64,000 bases of DNA, from NCBI GenBank assembly GCA_023701435.1, contig JAMPXB010000001.1:1-64000 (forward strand), in the 5' to 3' direction. A program made the translations under genes and the position numbers. Positions 16,805 to 25,014 of the stretch are shown piece after piece. The notes under the pieces are model-generated. The model searched no databases. It saw only the letters and a list, made by a program, of their open reading frames with translations, and was not told where the DNA came from. This DNA is from Bacteriovoracaceae bacterium (lineage in GTDB: Bacteria; Bdellovibrionota; Bacteriovoracia; Bacteriovoracales; Bacteriovoracaceae). Numbering within the stretch: position 1 is the stretch's first letter; each line of letters opens with the position of its first letter.

Positions 16805-16896
16805 GAGAGAACTCTTGGTTTACCGGCTAAGAGGCCGGGGCTCGCTCATCTATAGGTGAGCGTGCCTATTTCATGCAAAACCGCACGGGTCGTCAA
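16805..16896 (-). promoter_or_regulatory. promoter and structured 5' leader of the deoxyhypusine synthase-like gene
   Basis: On the minus strand a TTGACG -35 box (16891-16896) and a TGAAAT -10 box (16868-16873) are separated by 17 bases, so transcription should start near 16861-16866. The leader would be about 60 nucleotides with two adjacent hairpins: 16844-16850 pairing with 16855-16861, and CCGGC 16823-16827 pairing with GCCGG 16834-16838. No good Shine-Dalgarno is visible before ATG 16804. This could be a small cis-regulatory RNA. Confidence 0.5.
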
Positions 16897-16922
16897 GAGC
16901 TGAAACGATCCTAAAACCTGTT

Positions 16923-17132
16923 TCAGTATTGTTTTACATCTTCCGCGGACTTAGAAATGTGTCCAGGGGGGTCGCTGGCCGGAAAAGATTCCTCAATTGC
17001 TTCGTCAAGTTTTTCATCGTCGGTCATAACATGTTGTTGATCGTCCTTGGCTTCGGGGTGGTAAGGGGATGTTTCCGTAGGCTTGATGAGGTCCCGAAAT
17101 TTAAGAATAATCTCGCTGATAAAGTTCTTCAT
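16923..17132 (-). CDS. small conserved acidic protein (EESFPASDPP motif)
   Basis: The 69-residue protein ends in a conserved-looking block, LDEAIEESFPASDPPGH, that I know from short proteins of unknown function in many proteobacteria, often near stress genes. The N-terminus is a short amphipathic helix (FISEIILKFRDLIK). The gene lies 11 bases after the pyridoxamine-oxidase-like gene and is probably co-transcribed with it, suggesting a stress-related role (inference). Confidence 0.65.
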   Translation of the reverse strand: MKNFISEIILKFRDLIKPTETSPYHPEAKDDQQHVMTDDEKLDEAIEESFPASDPPGHISKSAEDVKQY

Positions 17133-17143
17133 ACCATCTCTCC

Positions 17144-17641
17144 TTAGTGCTGGGTTTGGATATTTATGTGCTCAAAAGGTCTTCCGGTTAGTTTGGCCTT
17201 AACAAATCCTGCCAATTGAACCATCTTGCTGGGAAGTGTGTCCCAAATCTCGGCCGAATCCACATGAACTCCAATAAGACTAAGTTCTGGGTCCTCTAGT
17301 CCTTGGGGAAACCAGGTACTAAACTCTGAACTCCAGAGCTCTTTCATTTTCTCTTTATCTTCAGAGATGGTGGCCGTTCCGCTCACTGAAATGTACCGCT
17401 GCTTATCGGGATTTGCGTAGGCGATATTCACATGCTGCTCATGACCGATGGCATGGTTTTTAAGTGAGCTCTTGCGGGAAAAAAACCAGAGAGTTCCATC
17501 AAAATGAACTTTTGAAAAATCCTGCGAGACCATGGGGCGGCTGTGAAGTGATCCATCTTCGCTGATGGTTGTGAGCATCGTATATTTGATGTCTTTTATC
17601 ATCGAGGTTAACTTTTCAAGGTCGTTATGGGTTGTTTCCAT
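17144..17641 (-). CDS. pyridoxamine 5'-phosphate oxidase-like general stress protein
   Basis: The 165-residue protein fits the split-barrel flavin-binding family of general stress protein 26: LTSMIKDIKYTMLTTISEDG, LHSRPMVSQDFSKV, GTLWFFSRKSS, HVNIAYANPDKQRYISVSG and ELWSSEFSTWFPQGLEDPEL. Members bind FMN or FAD rather than acting as true PNP oxidases, and help against oxidative or nitrosative stress. It is the first gene of a two-gene unit with the EESFPASDPP protein. Confidence 0.85.
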   Translation of the reverse strand: METTHNDLEKLTSMIKDIKYTMLTTISEDGSLHSRPMVSQDFSKVHFDGTLWFFSRKSSLKNHAIGHEQHVNIAYANPDKQRYISVSGTATISEDKEKMKELWSSEFSTWFPQGLEDPELSLIGVHVDSAEIWDTLPSKMVQLAGFVKAKLTGRPFEHINIQTQH

Positions 17642-17783
17642 GACTTCTCTCCTTTGAGGATTATTAGCTCTATTTTAGAAAGCTTTCTCTAGGATGAAAT
17701 CTTGCATCTTCCTGAAGTGTTAAAGGATTTAGTCAGGTGTATAGAAATTTGACAGCTCTAACCCTCTTAAATTGATTTTAATG

Positions 17784-17799
17784 TGGCACGGATATTGTA
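17784..17799 (+). promoter_or_regulatory. sigma-54 type promoter before the L,D-transpeptidase-like gene
   Basis: TGGCACG (17784-17790), four bases, then TTGTA (17795-17799) matches the -24/-12 consensus TGGCACG-N4-TTGCW except for one C-to-T change. It is 31 bases before ATG 17831, in the correct orientation. Confidence 0.6.
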
Positions 17800-17830
17800 T
17801 TAGCTCAGGTATTCAAACCGAGGGCTTTTT

Positions 17831-19234
17831 ATGAAAACATCGATTTTATTGACTCTTCTGGCGCTTTCAACCTCCCTGATGGCCAAGGGACCGTTGCCTC
17901 ACGAAAGAACCAGTACACCGAAACTGCAAAATGCGACCAATGGCCGCTATATGTATGTGGGAGATGTTCCTAAGTTTGAAGGTTCAGAACTAGAAATCAC
18001 CATCTCCAAAATGAACTTAACGGCACGGGTAACTGCTCATGTTAACCAAGGCCGAATTGATACCTATGCCAATCAACTTTTTATGCGTTGGAAAAATATC
18101 AATGATGCCTTGATGGATCCTATCTTTTCCCTGCATCCGCTGGTTAAAATTTCCAAACTCGCTGAGAATAAACCAAAGTCGACTCAGGCCTGGGGTCAGA
18201 TTGCCGAGCAGTATTCTCGCCATATTCTGGAACATTCAGGGCAGGACGTTTATCTGGATAAAAGAAATGCCAGTAGTTATGAGAGTAACCAGGCAGAAGA
18301 TAATTATAAGTCCCTGATCGGCGAAGCTTATTTTCGCTATATCTTTGATACGGTTGAATCGCCTTCAAATATTATTGACGATAATAAAAAGCTTGCTGAA
18401 CTTCTTTCGGTGGAAAATTCCCGTCGCCTTTTTAATAAGCATATGGGGCATCTCTTTAGTGAAAATTCTGAACGTCCCGGGTATATCGGTACTTTGAATC
18501 TGGTCTATCCCATCGCTGCGACGGTGGAAGGACCATTTAATCAGCCTAAAGAACAGAGAGTAGATCTTAAAACAGCTGAGTCAATTGAGGCCCGTTGGTG
18601 GTCCAATAAATGGAATGATGAATTTGGCGGCTTTCCATTTTTATTAATAGAATGGAGTGGGGTGGCCTTCCATGGACCGATCACTAATTATTCACCACTC
18701 GATGTCTGGTTCCTTCGTCGTGGATATGTTTCTCATGGCTGTCACCGAATGGATGGAAGTGATATTCTGGAACTGCGTGCTCTTATGCCAGCTGACCTTA
18801 AAAAAGCAGCCGATCAAATTAAGGTTACGGTCCTGGATTACTTTGATGTGGTTGACCTGGATCGAGATGGAGTCCATGAAGCAGTTGATGTTAAATTCTA
18901 TAATATCCCGACCACCATCAATGCTCCTGCAAACAAGGCGCTGGAAGATGTGGTAAAACCTTATCTCGTTGATAATCAGGCCAAAGCCTTTATTAAAAAC
19001 AATAAATATGCGGCCAAATTTTACGATGCGGCTTCGGATACCTTAAGTAACATTCCTAAGTATGCAGTGGTGAAAAACAAGCTTACACGAAATGGAGTTC
19101 ATACCAAAATCGGCATTCGTCGTTTTGATTACCGTCCTAATCGAATCATTCAATATACCGAATCTGGTTATAAGCTGATGGGTTTTGATGACGTCTTCGG
19201 AAAGTATCCACCGAAGTATTTTCAGCGGAATTAA
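17831..19234 (+). CDS. exported L,D-transpeptidase-like (YkuD) protein
   Basis: A signal peptide (MKTSILLTLLALSTSLMA) is followed by about 450 residues. The catalytic block is GVAFHGPITNYSPLDVW and then GYVSHGCHRM, with Cys304 in the SHGCxR signature of YkuD L,D-transpeptidases. These enzymes make 3-3 peptidoglycan cross-links or attach and exchange groups on the tetrapeptide. The region before it and the tail of about 150 residues (ending YPPKYFQRN) match no domain I know. Predatory relatives carry many such enzymes for remodelling prey or self wall. A sigma-54-like promoter precedes it, which is unusual for a wall enzyme. Confidence 0.8.
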   Translation: MKTSILLTLLALSTSLMAKGPLPHERTSTPKLQNATNGRYMYVGDVPKFEGSELEITISKMNLTARVTAHVNQGRIDTYANQLFMRWKNINDALMDPIFSLHPLVKISKLAENKPKSTQAWGQIAEQYSRHILEHSGQDVYLDKRNASSYESNQAEDNYKSLIGEAYFRYIFDTVESPSNIIDDNKKLAELLSVENSRRLFNKHMGHLFSENSERPGYIGTLNLVYPIAATVEGPFNQPKEQRVDLKTAESIEARWWSNKWNDEFGGFPFLLIEWSGVAFHGPITNYSPLDVWFLRRGYVSHGCHRMDGSDILELRALMPADLKKAADQIKVTVLDYFDVVDLDRDGVHEAVDVKFYNIPTTINAPANKALEDVVKPYLVDNQAKAFIKNNKYAAKFYDAASDTLSNIPKYAVVKNKLTRNGVHTKIGIRRFDYRPNRIIQYTESGYKLMGFDDVFGKYPPKYFQRN

Positions 19235-19245
19235 AAAATCTTGAA

Positions 19246-19286
19246 GTCCCTCCGTCTACAGTGATGGAGGGACATTTTTCTTTTTG
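19246..19286 (+). terminator. terminator after the L,D-transpeptidase-like gene
   Basis: Stem GTCCCTCC (19246-19253) and GGAGGGAC (19266-19273), followed by ATTTTTCTTTTT. It overlaps the 3' end of the converging gene. Confidence 0.75.
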
Positions 19287-19672
19287 ATGATCTTCCCGTC
19301 CTTGGCCGAAATGATGGCATTTTCAAATTCATAGATCCATCCCAGGTCCTCATCCTTCTCAAGCCACCATAACCCCTGAGGTCTTTTCCCTTTTTCCTGG
19401 AGAATATGAGCGGCCGAACTCAGAGACAAAAGGCCCTCACCGGGCTCAAGGTCATCGCCCTTATTGAGGTTCATCCCTCTGGCCTCTTCAAGCAGACCAT
19501 TCCTCTTGAATTCAATGTCGATTTTTGTTCCTGCCAGAGTTTTTACTTTATAGTCTCTGCCGATGGTATCAACGACCTTACCGCGAGGTACCATAGACGA
19601 CGCCACTTCGGGAGTTCCTGATAAAGTTGAAAACGAATACGCACTAATGAACAGACCTAATAAGATTTTCAT
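19256..19672 (-). CDS. exported PepSY-like small protein
   Basis: A signal peptide (MKILLGLFISAYSFSTLSG) leads to a 119-residue mature protein. The segment TLAGTKIDIEFKRNGLLEEA and the ending WIYEFENAIISAKDGKIIKK resemble a PepSY-type repeat, in which a strand ends with a (D/N)G-containing turn. Such modules inhibit peptidases or sit in the periplasm. The match is weak and the function unknown. It is a single gene between a convergent wall enzyme and a Gfo/Idh/MocA oxidoreductase read in the same direction 10 bases upstream, so the two may share a transcript. Confidence 0.5.
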   Translation of the reverse strand: MKILLGLFISAYSFSTLSGTPEVASSMVPRGKVVDTIGRDYKVKTLAGTKIDIEFKRNGLLEEARGMNLNKGDDLEPGEGLLSLSSAAHILQEKGKRPQGLWWLEKDEDLGWIYEFENAIISAKDGKIIKKKNVPPSL

Positions 19673-19682
19673 GAAACCTCAT

Positions 19683-20810
19683 TTAATGTTTTTCACCACC
19701 TGGGCCAATGACATTGAATAAGCGTGGTCTGGCAAAAGATGGTCGCGTGATCTTTTGGTTTTCAGAAGGACGTGATTTTTTATTGATTTCATCTAAAGTA
19801 ATCGGGGCGCCCAGATCAATGGAGAGCAGCAGGGCCTCGATGATTTTCACATCGGCCAGACCCTCCTCACCGGATGGTTCTGGTTTCTTCTTCTTTTGGA
19901 TGCAATCAGAGAAGTAGATGAGCTCCGGAGCAAACTGATCTTTCTTAGGATATTTCTTGGAGATGATTTTCTTTTCCTCATAAATTTTTAAGGTCATGCT
20001 CTTGGCATATTGATAACCCTTCTCGAGTCGGACTCGCCCTTTAGTTCCTATTAAGTCATAGTCAGCAGAAGCGAAGGCGCCAAAACTGACGGAAAAAGTC
20101 GCGAGCCGTCCCTCTGGAAATTTCATAATACAACTAACGAGCTCGTCGACCTTTTTAAAGCGGGAGTCTTTACTAGCGGCACTCATAGCAAAGACCTCAA
20201 TGGGTTCCGCCTTAAAGAGATATCTGGCGGCATTAATGCAGTAAATGCCAATGTCGTAGAGGGGACCACCACCTTTGTCTGCTTCTTCAAGGCGAATGTT
20301 ATTGTGATCTTTAACCTGCATGGTAAAAACGGAATTGAAAATTTTTAAATCGCCAATTCTCTTGGATTGGGCAATTTTGATCGCCTCCAGATTGGCCGAC
20401 TCAAAATGCAGGCGATAGGCGATCATCATTTGAATATTATTTTTTTCCGCTTCACTGATCATGGAGAGGCAATCTTCTGAGGTCACTGCCATTGGCTTCT
20501 CGCAGAGCACATGCACGCCGTACTTGGCGGCCGTTTCCATAATATTTCGGTGATAAAAATTAGGAGTCGCGATATAGACGGCATCAACTTCACCGCGCTT
20601 TAAGCAATCTTCAAATTCAGAATAAAGATAACATTTATCGACATGGTATTTCTCACCCAGGCGTTTGAGCTTTTCTTTATCGCCGGAAACCAAAGCGGTA
20701 AGAACGGAATTGCTTTTAGCATTCTTAAAAGCAGGAAGCACGGCAACTTGGGCGATGTAGCCAAGACCGATGACGGCATATCTGATTTTTTCCTTAGTCC
20801 TTGAAAACAT
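19683..20810 (-). CDS. Gfo/Idh/MocA-family NAD(P)-dependent oxidoreductase
   Basis: The 375-residue protein starts with a Rossmann motif (YAVIGLGYIAQVAVLPAF), continues with VYIATPNFYHRNIMETA and CEKPMA (the family's EKP motif with the catalytic Lys), and has GGGPLYDIGIYCINAARYLF from the C-terminal sugar-binding domain. Closest in pattern to glucose-fructose oxidoreductase and related sugar dehydrogenases. No Tat signal is seen, so it is cytoplasmic. Substrate unknown. It is divergent from the Ku gene. Confidence 0.88.
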   Translation of the reverse strand: MFSRTKEKIRYAVIGLGYIAQVAVLPAFKNAKSNSVLTALVSGDKEKLKRLGEKYHVDKCYLYSEFEDCLKRGEVDAVYIATPNFYHRNIMETAAKYGVHVLCEKPMAVTSEDCLSMISEAEKNNIQMMIAYRLHFESANLEAIKIAQSKRIGDLKIFNSVFTMQVKDHNNIRLEEADKGGGPLYDIGIYCINAARYLFKAEPIEVFAMSAASKDSRFKKVDELVSCIMKFPEGRLATFSVSFGAFASADYDLIGTKGRVRLEKGYQYAKSMTLKIYEEKKIISKKYPKKDQFAPELIYFSDCIQKKKKPEPSGEEGLADVKIIEALLLSIDLGAPITLDEINKKSRPSENQKITRPSFARPRLFNVIGPGGEKH

Positions 20811-20953
20811 AAGTACACCTCTTCTGCGGTGGTATTAAGCAAAGAGGATGCCATTTGTAAGTGTTGATTAAATCATTTTACTCAAAGGTGAATTTTTTTC
20901 TTTGGGGTACTTTGTCTGTATAGTTATCCCTGCCTCTTACCAAAGGAGAACTT

Positions 20954-21835
20954 ATGGCCGCAAGCATATGGAAGGGTTCAATCAGCTTTGGATTATTGAA
21001 TATACCTGTCACTTTACAAAAGGCCCAGGAGGGTCATGATTTAAGTTTTAAGATGCTCGATGGAAAAGACCTCTCTCCCATTAAATATAAGAAAGTAAAT
21101 GGCAAGGATGAAAAAGAAGTTCCCTGGCCCCGGATTGTTAAAGGTTATGAGTATCAGAAAGGCCAGTATGTGATTATGAATAAGGAAGACTTTACGGCCG
21201 CCAATCCTAAGGCCACTCAGACCATTGATATTGAGGACTTTGTAAGTTTTGACGAAATCGATTTAATGTTTTTTAAAAAACCCTATTATCTGGTGCCTCA
21301 AAAAAATGGAATCAAAGGGTATTTTCTCCTCTGTGAAGCCTTGAAGAAAACAAACAAAGTCGCTGTTGCCAAAATTGTTATTCGAACGAAAATGCACCTG
21401 GCCTGCATTATGGCCAAGGACAATTATTTGGTGCTGGAGCTTCTGCGCTTTGCTCACGAAGTGCTGGAAACGGATGAGGTAAATTATATCACCGACAAGG
21501 AAAAAGCAAAATTCAGCGCCAAAGAAATTAAAATGGCCCAGGAACTCATCGAAGGCATGACCGCCAAGTGGAAGCCGGAACAATATAAGGACACCTATAA
21601 TGATGACATTATGAAAATCATCAACCTGAAAATTAAGGCCGGTGAGGGACAGGAAATTGACTACGGTGAGTTACCCCAAGAGGAAAAAGGCAATACCGGA
21701 AATGTCGTGGACTTGATGCCGCTCTTAAGAAAATCACTGGAGCAAAAGAAAAAAGAGAAGGGAGCTATTGCCCGCACTTCTGCCACGAAAAAGAAAACCG
21801 CTAAGAAAGTCTCTTCCAGGAAGAAGGCGAGTTAA
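20954..21835 (+). CDS. ku: Ku protein, non-homologous end joining
   Basis: The 293-residue protein begins MAASIWKGSISFGLLNIPV, the bacterial Ku signature, and keeps KYKKVNGKDEKEVPWPRIVK, FFKKPYYLVPQKNGIKGY and the C-terminal WKPEQYKDTYNDDIMKII. It ends in a Lys/Ala/Ser-rich tail (KKKTAKKVSSRKKAS) like those that aid DNA binding and LigD recruitment. The homodimer threads onto double-strand ends and recruits LigD. AAAGGAG precedes the start. The LigD parts follow 9 bases downstream. Confidence 0.96.
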   Translation: MAASIWKGSISFGLLNIPVTLQKAQEGHDLSFKMLDGKDLSPIKYKKVNGKDEKEVPWPRIVKGYEYQKGQYVIMNKEDFTAANPKATQTIDIEDFVSFDEIDLMFFKKPYYLVPQKNGIKGYFLLCEALKKTNKVAVAKIVIRTKMHLACIMAKDNYLVLELLRFAHEVLETDEVNYITDKEKAKFSAKEIKMAQELIEGMTAKWKPEQYKDTYNDDIMKIINLKIKAGEGQEIDYGELPQEEKGNTGNVVDLMPLLRKSLEQKKKEKGAIARTSATKKKTAKKVSSRKKAS

Positions 21836-21844
21836 GGAGTTCTT

Positions 21845-22360
21845 ATGAAAAAGAGCTCTCTCCATGAATACAATAAAAAACGGGACTTCAAAAAAACCAA
21901 AGAACCCAGTGGTAAGAAGGCCCGCAAGAAAACCAAGAAACTGATCTTTGTGGTCCAGGAACATCACGCCCGCAGGCTCCATTATGATTTTCGCCTGGAG
22001 CTTGAAGGGGTATTAAAAAGTTGGGCCGTTCCCAAAGGGCCCTCACTTGATCCGACTGAAAAAAGACTGGCGGTCCAGACAGAAGACCATCCCTATGAGT
22101 ATGCCACTTTTCATGGAACCATTCCCCAAGGTGAGTACGGAGCAGGGGAAGTCTTTATCTGGGATAGTGGCACCTGGGAGCCGGAAGATGAAGACCCTGT
22201 GGCGGCACTGGAGAAAGGGCAGCTGAAGTTCAGGCTCTCTGGAACAAAGCTCCGTGGCAGCTTTGTTCTGGTGCGGACTCACTATAAAGAAGATGCCAGT
22301 CAAAAGAACTGGCTTCTCATCAAGCACCATGATGAGAGCGCAAAAAAAAAGTCCGCATAA
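21845..22360 (+). CDS. ligD: LigD 3'-phosphoesterase domain (separated from ligase by a frame change)
   Basis: The 171-residue frame is the LigD phosphoesterase domain: FVVQEHHARRLHYDFRLELE (metal-binding His and Asp), SWAVPKGPSLDP, EDHPYEYATFHGTIPQGEYG, GEVFIWDSGTWEP and WLLIKHHDE. It trims 3' ends during end joining. The frame ends with a Lys run in nine consecutive A bases (22342-22350) and stops at 22358-22360. The ligase reading frame (KKVRISRDPWPGFIPPQLPR) is open across the same A run in the -1 frame, so one LigD protein with PE-ligase-polymerase order was probably encoded. Confidence 0.9.
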   Translation: MKKSSLHEYNKKRDFKKTKEPSGKKARKKTKKLIFVVQEHHARRLHYDFRLELEGVLKSWAVPKGPSLDPTEKRLAVQTEDHPYEYATFHGTIPQGEYGAGEVFIWDSGTWEPEDEDPVAALEKGQLKFRLSGTKLRGSFVLVRTHYKEDASQKNWLLIKHHDESAKKKSA

Positions 22361-22381
22361 GTCGTGATCCCTGGCCGGGAT
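22342..22381 (+). promoter_or_regulatory. possible -1 frameshift site in ligD
   Basis: Nine A bases followed by G form the slippery heptamer A_AAA_AAG in the phosphoesterase frame. A 5-base-pair hairpin (ATCCC/GGGAT, 22367-22381) lies about 15 bases downstream, further than the usual 5-9. A -1 shift joins the phosphoesterase to the ligase. A simple A-run length error is the alternative. Confidence 0.45.
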
Positions 22382-22404
22382 TTATACCTCCCCAGCTTCC
22401 CCGC

Positions 22405-24162
22405 TTGGTCACTGTTGTTCCTCAAAATGACGGAAGCTGGATTCACGAAATGAAATTTGACGGCTACCGGATGCAGGCCCATATCAATGACGGTATGGCC
22501 TACTTCTTCACAAGAAACGCTCTGGACTGGAGTAATTCTTTTCCTCATTTATTAAATGCCATAGAAAAACTTTCCGCGAAAAATGCCATTATTGACGGAG
22601 AGATTGTGGCGCTGGATGAAGAGGGCAAGAGTCATTTTCAAAAATTACAAAATACTTTAAAAAGTAAAAATGACACACATCTTGTTTATTATGCTTTTGA
22701 TCTTCTTTATCTTAATGGCAAAGACCTAAGATCCCTTCCGCTACTTGAAAGAAAAAAAATGCTTAAGAAACTTCTTTCCTCGTCTACTCCCAATATTCAG
22801 TACAGCGATCATGTGACTGAACAGGGACAGGATTTTTATCGCCTCTCCTGTGAGCATAAACTTGAAGGGATCGTCTCCAAGCGAGAGGACAGTCCTTATC
22901 ACTCAGGCAGAAATGACTTATGGGTTAAAACCAAATGCTCTGCCCGGCAAGAATTTGTCATTGGCGGATGGACTGAGCCCCAAGGGGGAAGATCCGGAAT
23001 TGGGGCCCTTTTACTCGGAATATATGAAAAGAAAAAACTTCGTTATGCTGGACGGGTGGGAACCGGATTCACTCATAAGATGCTTCGAGAAATATTAAAT
23101 GAACTCGCACCCCTTGAGCAGCATGATTCTCCTTTTGCCGTCAATTCGCCTAAGGGAAAAGGGATTCATTGGGTCAACCCCCTGAGGGTTTGCGAGGTCT
23201 CTTTTGGAAACTGGACAGAGGAGGGAATTCTTCGCACCCCGGTCTTTCAAGGCATGAGGGAAGATAAACCAGCAAAGGACATTCTTAGGGAAGTCTCCTC
23301 TCCCGATAAGATCCTTTTTAAAAAAGAAAAAATTACCAAACAGATGGTCTTAGAATTTTATCTGGCCATTGCCCGTAAGATGATTCCTTATGTGGCAGGT
23401 CGCCCCTTATCTTTGGTCCGCTGTCCCAATGGTTCGGAAGGAACTTGTTTTTATCAAAAACACATCAGTGGAACTATTCCTGATTCCTTTAAAACTATTT
23501 CGATTAAGGAGAATAAAGGAGTAGGGATTTATCTTTCCATTGATTCGGCCGAGGGACTGGGGGAATTGGTTCAACTCAATGCCTTTGAGATCCATGCCTG
23601 GAACTCTCACAGAGATAATTATCAAAGGCCTGATCAAATCGTGATGGACCTGGACCCTGGACAAGGTGTTGCCTGGACTGATGTGGTGAATGCCGCCTTT
23701 GAATTAAAGGAGATGTTAAGCGACTTGGACCTTGAGAGCTTTGTAAAACTAACAGGAGGAAAAGGTCTCCATATTCATATTCCCGTGGCCCCTCTTTATG
23801 ATTGGGATCAAATCAAATCTTTTTCTCAGACTCTCGCCCGGGAAATGGTGGCGAGACATCCTGAAAAATATGTCTCGACCATGTCCAAGAAGGTAAGAAA
23901 AAACAAAATCTTTATTGATTACTTCCGAAATGGTTTTGGCGCTACAACGGTGGCCCCTTATTCGCTGCGGGCCAAGCCTGAAAGTGCTGTCGCTTTACCT
24001 CTAAGTTGGATGGAACTAAAAAAGATGCATAAACTTCAGACCTACACATTACAGATGGCGCTAAAAAAAATTAAAGCACGCAAAAAAGATCCTTGGGAAG
24101 GGATGCTCAAATTGAAGCAAAAAATTTCAATATTAAAACCAGTCAGTAGGAGCGCTCGATAA
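22405..24162 (+). CDS. ligD: LigD ATP-dependent DNA ligase and polymerase domains
   Basis: A TTG at 22405 is the only listed start, but the frame is open further back to about 22342 and most likely continues from the phosphoesterase by a -1 shift. The ligase half has EMKFDGYRM (adenylated Lys in KxDG), DGEIVAL, YYAFDLLYLNG, EGIVSKR and WVKTK. The second half is an archaeo-eukaryotic primase/polymerase: RPLSLVRCPNG, DQIVMDLDPG (metal Asp pair), LTGGKGLHIHIPV and KIFIDYFRNGFGATTVAPYS. PE-ligase-polymerase order matches the Pseudomonas LigD type. It overlaps the converging gene by 20 bases. Confidence 0.92.
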   Translation: MVTVVPQNDGSWIHEMKFDGYRMQAHINDGMAYFFTRNALDWSNSFPHLLNAIEKLSAKNAIIDGEIVALDEEGKSHFQKLQNTLKSKNDTHLVYYAFDLLYLNGKDLRSLPLLERKKMLKKLLSSSTPNIQYSDHVTEQGQDFYRLSCEHKLEGIVSKREDSPYHSGRNDLWVKTKCSARQEFVIGGWTEPQGGRSGIGALLLGIYEKKKLRYAGRVGTGFTHKMLREILNELAPLEQHDSPFAVNSPKGKGIHWVNPLRVCEVSFGNWTEEGILRTPVFQGMREDKPAKDILREVSSPDKILFKKEKITKQMVLEFYLAIARKMIPYVAGRPLSLVRCPNGSEGTCFYQKHISGTIPDSFKTISIKENKGVGIYLSIDSAEGLGELVQLNAFEIHAWNSHRDNYQRPDQIVMDLDPGQGVAWTDVVNAAFELKEMLSDLDLESFVKLTGGKGLHIHIPVAPLYDWDQIKSFSQTLAREMVARHPEKYVSTMSKKVRKNKIFIDYFRNGFGATTVAPYSLRAKPESAVALPLSWMELKKMHKLQTYTLQMALKKIKARKKDPWEGMLKLKQKISILKPVSRSAR

Positions 24163-24910
24163 AATATTGCAGCAGTTCCGCTATTTCATCTTTTTTTGAA
24201 TTAAAAAATTTATGCTGCTCTTCTGAGAGTGTAGGAATGAGCGCCTGTATCATCTCCAGGTTCTTATTTCCCTTAGGGCCATCTTTTTGATAGTCAACAA
24301 AGACCGCCAGGAAAAGTTTTTCACGTTTCACTAGAGCTTGTTCTAGATAAATCTCTTCAAAGCTTTGCTGCAGTTTAACTCTTCTTTGAAGTCTTAGCTC
24401 TGAGCGCTCTATAAAGTAGCTTTTATATTCCTTAAGGAGCAACTCTTGGGGATGATTTAAAGATCCAAAAAAGTGTTTGAATCTGTCAGCAATCCTTTCA
24501 TCCCGGTCTTTTTGACCTTTCTTAATTTTATCGTTTTCTTTTTTGAGTTGCTTAAAAAAATCTTTCTGCTGATCTTGACCGAGACCGGCCAGGGCAGGAG
24601 CAAGAATGGATGAGAAATCAGTCGCGAGCTTTATATAGTCTTTTTCCAGGCGGGCATAGTGGGTGCCAATATTTTTTGGATCTTTTAAATCGATTTGTTT
24701 TAAGACCTTTAAGAGATCTTTGGCGAGGGGCTTGGACTCATTTAAAAATGACACCACGTTTTGAGTCAGCTCTTTTTTTTGGGCAGTATCCTGTGGAATA
24801 TGACGGGTGATTTGATAAGTGATCAGTGTGTCAGCATTGTTGATGGCGAGCTTCTTAGCAGCACATCCATAACCTAATAAAAGACTCATAACTAATAATA
24901 ACACCTTCAT
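24143..24910 (-). CDS. DUF6279-like lipoprotein
   Basis: A lipoprotein signal (MKVLLLVMSLLLGYGC, Cys16) is followed by about 240 residues of charged helix. The pattern AINNADTLITYQITRHI near the N-terminus and LSEEQHKFFNSKKDEIAELL near the C-terminus resembles the DUF6279 lipoproteins of gamma-proteobacteria, whose function is unknown. It is likely periplasmic, anchored to a membrane. Its last 20 bases overlap the ligase gene on the other strand. Confidence 0.65.
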   Translation of the reverse strand: MKVLLLVMSLLLGYGCAAKKLAINNADTLITYQITRHIPQDTAQKKELTQNVVSFLNESKPLAKDLLKVLKQIDLKDPKNIGTHYARLEKDYIKLATDFSSILAPALAGLGQDQQKDFFKQLKKENDKIKKGQKDRDERIADRFKHFFGSLNHPQELLLKEYKSYFIERSELRLQRRVKLQQSFEEIYLEQALVKREKLFLAVFVDYQKDGPKGNKNLEMIQALIPTLSEEQHKFFNSKKDEIAELLQYFIERSY

Positions 24911-25014
24911 CTGGAAATCATCCCATAAAGTCAGTCATATGATAATGAGCATTGCTCTATACCTGACAAAACAGCTTGTTTGTCAAATCCAGACAATTTT
25001 TGCAAGCTATAATA

